Source: Streptomyces broussonetiae (lineage in GTDB: Bacteria > Actinomycetota > Actinomycetes > Streptomycetales > Streptomycetaceae). From it: a stretch of DNA of 64,000 nucleotides. The DNA lies in NCBI RefSeq assembly GCF_009796285.1, contig NZ_CP047020.1, positions 7,316,001 to 7,380,000 of the forward strand, written 5' to 3'. Of this stretch, positions 42,701 to 49,166 are shown piece by piece. Position numbers and translations under genes: made by a program. The first letter of the stretch is position 1; each line of letters begins with the position of its first letter. The notes under the pieces were generated by a model that had not been told where the DNA came from, did not search any database, and was given only the letters and a program-made list of their open reading frames with translations.

Positions 42701-44098
42701 GACGACGTGTTCGACCTGGGAGCCCAGTCCCTCCAGGCCATCCAGGTCGCCAACCGCCTCGGCACCGAACTCCGCCGTGACATGAAGGTCGCCTGGATCT
42801 TCCAGCACCCGACACCGGCCCAGCTGGCCGCGTACCTCGAAGAGGAGGCACCGCCGACCGCTTCCGGCCTTCCGGCGTCCCTGCTCGCAGACTCGGTCCT
42901 CGACCAGGGCATTCGTCCCGGCGGCGGCCCCCGCCCGGATCGGGCACCGCACAGGATCCTGCTCACCGGCGCCACCGGCTTCGTCGGCGTACACCTGCTC
43001 GCCGAACTCCTCACGACCACCAGCGCGGAGGTCGTCTGCCCCGTCCGCGCCCCGAGCCCCGCCGACGCCACCGCCCGCGTCCACCAGGCTCTCGACACCC
43101 ACCGGATCAGCCTCCCGGACGCGGCACGCACCCGCATCACGGCGGTTCCGGCCGACCTCGCCCGCCCCCGCCTCGGACTGGACGAGGAGCTGTTCTCCGA
43201 ACTTGCGCGAACCTGCGGAGCGATCTTCCACAACGGCGCGACCGTCAGCATCATGCGCGAGTACGGCACCCTCCGCGCCGCCAACACCGAGTCCACAAGG
43301 ACCCTGCTGCGCATGGCGGCCGTGCACGCGACCCCGCTGCACTTCGTCTCGACGCTCTCCGTGGCCCCACCGCTCACTCTCAGCCCGGAGGTCCCGGAGG
43401 CGTTCCTCCCGCCCCATCCCGGACTGCGCTACGGCTACCAGCAGTCCAAGTGGGCCGCCGAGCGTCTGCTGGAACAGGCCGCCGAGCGGGGCCTGCCGGT
43501 CACCGTGCACCGGCTCGGCCGGGTTGTCGGGCCTGCCGCCACGGGCTACGTGAACGAGCGGGACTTCCTGTGGAGCGTGCTGCGCGCGGGCATCCCCGAG
43601 GGCATCGTCCCCGACCTGTTCGAGGAGGAGATCTGGACACCGGTCGACCACGTCGCCCGGACCCTCGTCCACCTCTGCCTCGGACAGCGCACGCCGGGCG
43701 CCGTCGTGTTCAACCACGCGGCCACCGCCCCGGTCCGGCTGAGCGATGTCTACGACTGGCTGGAGGAGTACGGCTACGTGCTGCGCCGCCTGCCGCTGAC
43801 CCGGTGGCGCGCCGGGCTGCCGCGCTCCTCCGAGGCGGCGCAGAGCATGCTCGCCTTCTTCGACGCGACGGACGCCACGCACCGAACAGGCGTGACGGCT
43901 GATGACGCGACCGGACCCGACCTGCGCCTGGGGCGCATCCGCGCCGAGAACGTCGTAGGCGGCCTGTACGGCAGCGACATCACCTCCCCGCCCGTCGACC
44001 GCGACCTCGTCTTCCGCTACCTCGACCACTGCGTCACCACCGCAGCGCTGCCCGCTCCAGCCGGAAAGCGCGGTCATCACCCGTCTCGCTCGAAGTAG
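39791..44098 (+). CDS. scoA: Isonitrile lipopeptide NRPS, C-A-T-R (ScoA-like)
   Basis: Single-module NRPS of 1435 aa. The condensation domain is at about 1-430 with HHxxxDG at 139-145. The adenylation domain is at about 450-945 (LHTSGSTGRPKGV near 599, NTYGPTEAT, YRTGDL, GHRVHPAEVE). The thiolation domain has Ser980 (DLGAQSLQ). The C-terminal reductase runs from about 1055 with LTGATGFVGVHLL and Tyr1216-x3-Lys1220. My hand-read specificity code is D-T-E-D-V-G-T-V-V-K; the Glu suggests a basic residue such as Lys, as expected if both amines are acylated. The reductase should release an aldehyde or alcohol. GTG 39791 overlaps scoB. Rv0101 has two modules, ScoA one. Confidence 0.95.
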   Translation: MSALSLRHPLLAAQEGIWTGQRLDPDSPAYNTAEYVHIDGPVDTGVLDAALHHVVAETEALNVTFAADDQGRPWQTDAPVGDWRLHTADLTGEPDPHTAALTWMDQDMARPVDLARDPVFGHALLRIAADQYIWYHRVHHIALDGFGLSLVARRVAQVYTALMAGEPVEGSGFGTLASVREEERAYRESARFAKDRAYWADRFADRPPVATPAGRTALPARSFHRRVADLDAGETEALRAAARDLKATWSEVLLAVTVAHLHHLTGEPEIVLSLPAMGRLGSVSLRVPCMVRNILPLRIAVTASDSVRDLTARVSAELRAGLPHQRYRYEQLRRDLKLVGGQRRLSGPGVNIMPFEYDLRFAGHRSTVHNVSAGPVDDLAVNVYDRSEGAGLRIAVDANPDLYDEADVTALQNGLLSLLRAAVADPDRPLGDLSARSSTVTVVDGGPLPRPARQVLSLIADHAARRGGAVAVEHGGRHVTYAQLFGAARDLARRLAARRVGRGDLVAVALPRGIDAITAILGVLLSGAAYSPLDPTAPPVRRAELLDNARPALVLTTSAHAADHTGSDVLALDQPESGPGQPTAPAPAPDDLAYVLHTSGSTGRPKGVETDHRALAHFVTGATHRYGLQQADRVLQFAPLHFDTSVEEIFLTLCTGATLVVRTDDMTDSVPAFLDACARLRISFLDLPTAYWHELAYAVSTGAAALPAEVRTVVIGGEAALPERVDRWRKAVGTSVRLLNTYGPTEATVVATVADLHDPSLAPGDVPIGLPLPGTRAAVVDGELHLLGDNLAVGYRGDGIPDATRFSPLAALTGAPRAYRTGDLVRISDDGQLRHLGRSDTEFKISGHRVHPAEVESALLAHPAVRDAAVVGQVLDDGRRRLAAYVVPDGPPPAATAIRDHLRATLPAAMVPSAVEFLDRLPRTSTGKTDRMALSAPAPRTQPASPGAELEQTITAVWQQVLGVATLCAQDDVFDLGAQSLQAIQVANRLGTELRRDMKVAWIFQHPTPAQLAAYLEEEAPPTASGLPASLLADSVLDQGIRPGGGPRPDRAPHRILLTGATGFVGVHLLAELLTTTSAEVVCPVRAPSPADATARVHQALDTHRISLPDAARTRITAVPADLARPRLGLDEELFSELARTCGAIFHNGATVSIMREYGTLRAANTESTRTLLRMAAVHATPLHFVSTLSVAPPLTLSPEVPEAFLPPHPGLRYGYQQSKWAAERLLEQAAERGLPVTVHRLGRVVGPAATGYVNERDFLWSVLRAGIPEGIVPDLFEEEIWTPVDHVARTLVHLCLGQRTPGAVVFNHAATAPVRLSDVYDWLEEYGYVLRRLPLTRWRAGLPRSSEAAQSMLAFFDATDATHRTGVTADDATGPDLRLGRIRAENVVGGLYGSDITSPPVDRDLVFRYLDHCVTTAALPAPAGKRGHHPSRSK

Positions 44099-44188
44099 TG
44101 GGGAACCTCCGGGAACTCACGCGCTGCGCCCCCCGACTACTGCAACAGAACCCGTCACCTCACGAGCACCCCTCAGCAAGGAGCCAGC

Positions 44189-45229
44189 ATGTCGAAGAAA
44201 CGGCCGGCCGCCGTCGCCCTGGCCGGGGCCCTCTGTCTGGTCACCGCGGCATGCGGCTCCTCCACCGACAAGGCGGCCGGCACCGGTGGTGACGCGTCCG
44301 CCGCGGCCGCGAAGTCCGGCTACCCGGTGACCCTCGACAACTGCGGGGTGTCCGAGAAGTTCACCAAGGAGCCCAGCCGGGTCGTCGTCATGAACGGCGC
44401 CTCGGTCGCGGAGGTCTCCACGCTGCTCTCCCTCGGCCTCGGCGACCGGATCGTCGCCAACCAGCAGCACTACGGCATGTCCGAGGTTCCCGGCCGCGTC
44501 GACACCATCAAGAAGCTGCCCACCGGCAACGTGAAGCAGAACGACGCCTACGACATCCCGCGCGAGGCGATGATCGGGCTGCGCCCGGACCTGGTGCTGT
44601 CCACGACGTCGTACGGCTTCGACGAAAAGAACGGCTTCGCCACCCGCGACCAGCTCAAGCAGGTCGGCGCCAACACCTACGTCTCGCCGCAGGGTTGTAC
44701 CCAGGACACGTCGAAGATGACCGTCGCCGACAGTTACCGGCTGCTGCGCGACATGGGGAAGATCTTCGACAGGAGCGACCGGGCCGAGCAGCTCGTCGCC
44801 GCCTCCCACAAGCACGTCGCCGACGTCTCCGCGAAGGTCAAGGGCGAGAAGCAGCCCAAGGTCATGGTGCTGTTCTCCAACATGGCCATGGGTGGCAACG
44901 ACTTCAGCTCGGTCGTCGCCAGGGGCATCTACAACGACATCCTCACCAAGGCCGGGGGCAGCAACGCCTTCGCGAACGCCTCCAGGACCTCCTTCGCCGA
45001 CCTGAGCAGGGAGAAGGTGGCCGCCACCGACGTCGACGCCCTCGTCGTCATCGGCTACAACGACCCCGACCCGGCGGCCTACGCCAGGAAACTGCTGAAG
45101 GAGTTCCCCCAGTGGCCGGCCGCGAAGAACAACAAGTACGTGACCCTGTCCGACTCGATGTACCTCGGCCCCAGCAACGACCTGGCCGTCGAGAAGATCG
45201 CGAAGATGCTGCACCCGGGCAAGTTCTGA
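44189..45229 (+). CDS. Metallophore-type ABC substrate-binding lipoprotein
   Basis: BtuF/FepB-like class III binding protein of 346 aa. The signal peptide ends in lipobox LVTAAC (Cys near residue 22). The domain has SRVVVMNGASVAEVSTLLSLGLGDRIVAN, AMIGLRPDLVLST and ALVVIGYNDPDP. An unusual Met/Asn segment LFSNMAMGGNDFSS lies near residue 233. AAGGAG precedes ATG 44189. It starts 90 bp after the NRPS and is followed by FecCD-type permease and ATPase. It may recognise the copper- or other metal-loaded isonitrile; iron siderophore use cannot be excluded. Confidence 0.9.
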   Translation: MSKKRPAAVALAGALCLVTAACGSSTDKAAGTGGDASAAAAKSGYPVTLDNCGVSEKFTKEPSRVVVMNGASVAEVSTLLSLGLGDRIVANQQHYGMSEVPGRVDTIKKLPTGNVKQNDAYDIPREAMIGLRPDLVLSTTSYGFDEKNGFATRDQLKQVGANTYVSPQGCTQDTSKMTVADSYRLLRDMGKIFDRSDRAEQLVAASHKHVADVSAKVKGEKQPKVMVLFSNMAMGGNDFSSVVARGIYNDILTKAGGSNAFANASRTSFADLSREKVAATDVDALVVIGYNDPDPAAYARKLLKEFPQWPAAKNNKYVTLSDSMYLGPSNDLAVEKIAKMLHPGKF

Positions 45230-46272
45230 GCCCGCTCCTGCGCCGCCTGGGACTGCCGCTCGCGGTCGCGGGCCTGCTGGCCGTCCTCGTCGCGGTGATG
45301 GTGGTGGCGGTGAGCATCGGTGCCGTCGACATCCCCGTCGGTGACGTGTGGGGCGTTCTCCTGCACCATGTCACCGGCCGGGGCGCTGCGGGTGATCCGG
45401 CGCTGGACCAGATCGTGTGGACGTTCCGGGCGCCTCGTGTCGCCCTGGCCGCCGTGGTCGGCGCGGGCCTGGCGGTGGCCGGCGCGGTGCTCCAGACCCT
45501 GGTGTCCAACCCGCTCGCCGACCCCGTCGTCCTCGGCTTCTCCTACGGTGCCTCGCTGGGCGCCGTCCTGGTCATCACCCTCGGCGGCGTCGCGCTCGGC
45601 GGACTGGGCGGCATCGGAGTCTCGGGCGCGGCTTTCGCCGGTGCCCTGGCGGCCGGTGCCCTGGTCTTCGCGCTCGGGCAGCGGCGGGGCCGGCTGGCCC
45701 CGACCCGGCTGGTGCTGGCCGGAGTCGCCGTCGGCTACGTCCTGTTGTCCGTCACCAGCTTCGTCCAGCTGCTGGCGACCCCGACCGAGCTGCGGACGGT
45801 CATGTTCTGGATGCTGGGCAGCGTCGCCGGGGCCCAGTGGAGCCAGCTGCCCGGCGTCACGGTGGTGGTCCTGGCGAGCACCGTGCTGCTGACCCTCTTC
45901 GGGCGGCGGCTCAACGCCCTGCTGGCCGGCGACGAGTCCGCCACCGCGCTCGGCGTGGACGTCAACCGGCTGCGCGCCGTCCTGCTGGTGATCAGCGCGC
46001 TGCTCACCGGCACCGTCATGGCAGTCGCCGGCGGCATCGGCTTCGTCGGCCTGATGATCCCCCACCTGGTCCGGCTCACCATCGGCGCCGACCACCGCAG
46101 ACTCCTGCCACTCACCGCCCTGCTCGGTGCCGTCTACCTGGTGGTCGTCGACCTGCTCTCCCGTACCCTAAGCCGCCCCGACGAACTGCCGCTGGGCATC
46201 CTCACCGCCCTGCTCGGCGCCCCCTTCTTCCTGTGGCTGCTGCGCCGCAACAAGGCTCTGGACACCGTATGA
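45226..46272 (+). CDS. FecCD-type ABC permease, probable CTG start
   Basis: Permease of about 348 aa with the FecCD family blocks VWTFRAPRVALAAVVGAGLAV, LVSNPLADPVVLGFSYGASLGAV, MFWMLGSVAGAQWSQL and AVAGGIGFVGLMIPHLVRL. No in-frame ATG, GTG or TTG occurs between the binding-protein stop and 45295, yet TM1 begins at about 45250. The only start that keeps TM1 and the usual overlap is CTG 45226 (CTGA with the preceding stop). Starting at GTG 45295 would delete most of TM1. The stop at 46270-46272 overlaps an ATG. Confidence 0.85.
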   Translation: MSPLLRRLGLPLAVAGLLAVLVAVMVVAVSIGAVDIPVGDVWGVLLHHVTGRGAAGDPALDQIVWTFRAPRVALAAVVGAGLAVAGAVLQTLVSNPLADPVVLGFSYGASLGAVLVITLGGVALGGLGGIGVSGAAFAGALAAGALVFALGQRRGRLAPTRLVLAGVAVGYVLLSVTSFVQLLATPTELRTVMFWMLGSVAGAQWSQLPGVTVVVLASTVLLTLFGRRLNALLAGDESATALGVDVNRLRAVLLVISALLTGTVMAVAGGIGFVGLMIPHLVRLTIGADHRRLLPLTALLGAVYLVVVDLLSRTLSRPDELPLGILTALLGAPFFLWLLRRNKALDTV

Positions 46273-46312
46273 AGCCCCTGAAGCCACGACGAGGGCCGGA
46301 CACCGTATGAAG
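46260..46312 (+). repeat. 15-bp direct repeat creating a 13-codon relay frame
   Basis: GGACACCGTATGAAG occurs at 46260-46274 and again at 46298-46312. The first copy joins the permease stop to ATG 46269, opening a 13-codon frame (MKPLKPRRGPDTV, 46269-46310). Its stop overlaps the ATPase ATG 46307 in the second copy. Both junctions are ATGA. It looks like a duplication that inserted a coupling mini-frame; a functional peptide is doubtful. Confidence 0.8.
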
Positions 46313-47107
46313 CTGACCGTGGACCACCTCCACATCACCCTGGACCGCAAGCCGATCCTCCACGATGTGCATCTGGAGGCCGCCAAGGGCGACATCGTCG
46401 GGCTGGTGGGCCCCAACGGCAGCGGCAAATCCACTCTGCTCCGCACGGTCTACCGCTCACTGCGTCCGGCCGCCGGAGTGGTCAGGGTGGGCGACGACGA
46501 CGTGCGGGAACTTTCCGCGCGCACCGCAGCCCGCCGCACTGCGGCCGTCCTCCAGGACGCCGCTACGACGGCGGGTCTCACGGTGACCGAGATCGTGTCC
46601 CTGGGCCGTACGCCCCACCACGGCCTGCTGGGCCGCGACGGCGCCGAGGACCGAGAGGCCGTGGCCGAGGCGGTGGCCCGGTGCGGCGTCGGCCCCTTCG
46701 CGGACCGCGACTACGCCACCCTCTCCGGCGGCGAACGCCAGCGCGTCCTGCTGGCCCGCGCCCTCGCGCAGCGCCCCCAGCTCCTGGTGCTGGACGAACT
46801 CACCAACCACCTCGACATCCGCGCCCGGTTCGAGCTCCTTGACCTGATCCGCAGCACCGGCATCACCACGCTCGCGGTCCTGCACGACCTCGACCTCGCG
46901 GCACGGCTCTGCGACCGTCTTGTCGTCCTCCACGAGGGTGAGGTGGTGGCGGCGGGACCTGTGCTGGACGTCCTGACCCCGGACCTCCTCCGTGACGTCT
47001 TCGGCGTAGTGGGCGGCGCGGAACGCCATGCCGACGGCGTCGTCCGCATCACCTACGCCGCCCAGCCGCTCGCCCGCGACAGGGAGCCGGAACCCGTGGA
47101 CCACTGA
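46307..47107 (+). CDS. Metallophore-type ABC transporter ATPase
   Basis: FepC/BtuD-like ATPase of 266 aa: Walker A GLVGPNGSGKSTLLRTV, Q-loop VLQDAATT, signature LSGGERQRVLLARALAQ, Walker B LLVLDELTNHLDI and H-loop AVLHDLDLAARLCDRL. The Walker B Pro of DEPT is Leu (DELT), seen in some siderophore ATPases. It completes the importer with 44189 and 45226. ATG 46307 is reached through the 13-codon relay frame. The following 245 bp (47108-47352) show no gene. Confidence 0.93.
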   Translation: MKLTVDHLHITLDRKPILHDVHLEAAKGDIVGLVGPNGSGKSTLLRTVYRSLRPAAGVVRVGDDDVRELSARTAARRTAAVLQDAATTAGLTVTEIVSLGRTPHHGLLGRDGAEDREAVAEAVARCGVGPFADRDYATLSGGERQRVLLARALAQRPQLLVLDELTNHLDIRARFELLDLIRSTGITTLAVLHDLDLAARLCDRLVVLHEGEVVAAGPVLDVLTPDLLRDVFGVVGGAERHADGVVRITYAAQPLARDREPEPVDH

Positions 47108-47352
47108 GCCGGGGTCAAAGGCCGCGTGACTCGTACTGGATCCCGGCCGACGCCCCGGCCGAGGTGACGGCGTCACCGTCGGGACGGTTCCCTGCCGATG
47201 CAGTTCCCGCAGCCGGGCAAGGTGCTGCACATCCTTCGCCAGGGCGCGGGTGCCGTCACCTGACCTGAGTGCGTGCGCACGGTGAACGGAGGCAAGCCGA
47301 TATCCGTACCCACCGGTGATCACGGAAGTGCGGATGCAAAAATGAGGCCGCT

Positions 47353-48084
47353 ATGTCTCCCGGGTGGTGTTCTCGCACGGTACGGGCCGCGGTGTTCGCG
47401 GCCTGCTGTGTGCTGCTCGCCGCCCTGGGCCACGTCATGATGTCGGGAACCGCGGTGCCCTGGTGGGCCATGACCGCGGGCCTGGTGGTGACCGGCGGCG
47501 CGGCATGGCCGCTGACCGACCGTGAGCGCGGACCGTTCCTTGTGGTCTCCGTCGCGGTGGCCGCGCAGACGGTGCTCCACTCCTCCTTCGCGCTCGCCCA
47601 GGCGGTAGTGCATCCACAGCCGTCCGCCGACGGGTCGCTCGTCCGGCAGTGGCTCGGCTACCTCCTGTGCGCTCCACCGTCAGGACAGGGCGCGGAGCAT
47701 GGCGCCATGTCGACGCCGATGTCGATGGGCTCCATGGACATGGACATGGGTTCCATGCACGCCATGCACTCCATGGGGACAGCGGGTTCCATGAGCCACG
47801 GCATGGGCGGCATGTCCTCGACCGGCATGCTCGCCGCCCACCTCCTGGCCGCACTCCTGTGCGGCTTGTGGCTCGCCCACGGCGAACGCGCGGCCTTCCG
47901 TATCCTGCGGGCCCTGGCCGGCTGGCTCGTCGCGCCCCTGGGCCTGCTCCTCAGCCCGCCCGCGCCACCACACCGGCCACGCGTCCGTGCACGCCGAGCG
48001 GGTTCGGACCGGGCTCCACGCCGCCTCCTTCTCACCCACGCGATCACCTCTCGGGGGCCGCCAACGGGGTTCGCTGTCGCCTGA
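47353..48084 (+). CDS. Polytopic membrane protein with Met/His-rich metal-binding loop
   Basis: Protein of 243 aa with TM segments at about 10-30, 35-52, 58-80 and 158-195. Between them lies a loop (about 115-155) very rich in Met, His, Ser and Gly (MSMGSMDMDMGSMHAMHSMG, then SMSHGMGGMSS). Such Met clusters are typical Cu(I)-binding elements in periplasmic copper proteins. The C-terminal 45 residues are Arg/Pro-rich. GAGG lies before ATG 47353. It sits between the importer and the SigC-like sigma factor. A copper uptake or buffering role is inferred from composition and place; no named family is certain. Confidence 0.8.
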   Translation: MSPGWCSRTVRAAVFAACCVLLAALGHVMMSGTAVPWWAMTAGLVVTGGAAWPLTDRERGPFLVVSVAVAAQTVLHSSFALAQAVVHPQPSADGSLVRQWLGYLLCAPPSGQGAEHGAMSTPMSMGSMDMDMGSMHAMHSMGTAGSMSHGMGGMSSTGMLAAHLLAALLCGLWLAHGERAAFRILRALAGWLVAPLGLLLSPPAPPHRPRVRARRAGSDRAPRRLLLTHAITSRGPPTGFAVA

Positions 48085-48277
48085 CGACAGCCGGTTCCCC
48101 GAGGCCGTTCGCGCAGCCGTCGTGCCGTCGCGCCGTCGACTTCCCGCCTCGGGCATCAGCCGCGCACGCCCGTGCCCGGCCTGCACCCCATCACCGGTCC
48201 CACCGGGAGCGCCCGCAGCGCTGTTGCGCGCACCGGCCCGGAGACCGGACTCCTGATCCCGAGAAGGACAGACACAG

Positions 48278-48895
48278 GTGATCACTCCTGCCCTGCCTCC
48301 AGCACGTGAGCCATCGCGGACGAACTCGACGGAAGAGTCGATTACCGCCTGGGCGCTCGCCGCCCGCGGCGGTGACCCCGATGCCGTCGACCTGTTCGTT
48401 CGAGCCCTGCACCGGGACGTCCGCCATTACGTGACCTACCTCGGCGCCGATCCGCAGAGCGCCGACGACCTGACCCAGGACACCTTTCTACGGGCCCTGG
48501 GCAGCCTGCAACGGTTCGAAGGCCGCTCCTCGGCCCGCACCTGGCTGTTCTCCATCGCCCGCCATACGGTGATCGACAGCATCCGCTACCGCTCGTGCCG
48601 CCCCCGACTGTCGGACACCGACGACTGGGAGTCGGTCGTTGAGCACACCCAACCGTGCGACCTGCCCGGCTTCGAGGAGGGCATCGCCCTCGCGGAACTG
48701 GTGGACGCACTCCCCGACGACCGCCGCGAGGCGTTCGTCCTCACCCAGATGCTGGGGCTCCCGTATGCGGAAGCGGCCGACGCCAGCGACTGCCCGATCG
48801 GCACGGTGCGCTCCCGGGTCGCCCGCGCCCGTACCTCGCTGATCGAGTGGCTGGACGAGGCCGAGCGCGGCGCGCCGTTGGCCGTCGCAGCCTGA
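48278..48895 (+). CDS. ECF sigma factor resembling mycobacterial SigC
   Basis: RNA polymerase sigma factor of 205 aa. Region 2 reads VTYLGADPQSADDLTQDTFLRAL and RSSARTWLFSIARHTVIDSIR. Region 4 reads RREAFVLTQMLGLPYAEAADAS and CPIGTVRSRVARAR. From memory, M. tuberculosis SigC shares SADDLTQETFLRAIGAI, RSSARTWLLAIARH and LLLTQLLGLSYADAAA, a close match. No anti-sigma gene is adjacent, as for SigC. The start is GTG 48278 with GAGAAGGA upstream. It likely controls genes around it; the isonitrile operon is the obvious candidate. A strong terminator follows. Confidence 0.92.
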   Translation: MITPALPPAREPSRTNSTEESITAWALAARGGDPDAVDLFVRALHRDVRHYVTYLGADPQSADDLTQDTFLRALGSLQRFEGRSSARTWLFSIARHTVIDSIRYRSCRPRLSDTDDWESVVEHTQPCDLPGFEEGIALAELVDALPDDRREAFVLTQMLGLPYAEAADASDCPIGTVRSRVARARTSLIEWLDEAERGAPLAVAA

Positions 48896-48909
48896 CGGGC
48901 CGTAACGCG

Positions 48910-48940
48910 GAGGGCCCGGATCGCGGTGATCCGGGCCCTC
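48910..48940 (+). terminator. Strong terminator after the SigC-like gene
   Basis: Perfect 13-bp arms at 48910-48922 and 48928-48940 with a 5-base loop, followed by TTGTT, 15 bases after the stop. This marks the right end of the cluster transcripts. The 48941-49166 stretch shows no gene. Confidence 0.85.
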
Positions 48941-49166
48941 TTGTTGAGCGTCCTGGCCCCTGAGACAGGGCGGCTGCGCGATGTCAGGCGAAGGCGGTCC
49001 TTCGGAACGCATTGCGCACGGCGGCAGCACCGACCACCGCCCCAGATGCCCCTTCGCGGTCGGCCGGGGTCAGATTCAGGGTGGTCCATGAGCTGGGTCT
49101 GAACATGTTCTGCGGGCCTGGGCCGGGAGGGGGAGTGTGTGCCGGGGGGAACCACCCCGGATCTCG

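Noticed and set aside
44189..47107. Ferric-siderophore importer as sole explanation
   Set aside because: Possible by family, but there is no siderophore synthetase nearby and the genes follow the isonitrile NRPS directly, so a metallophore-specific role is preferred without being proved.
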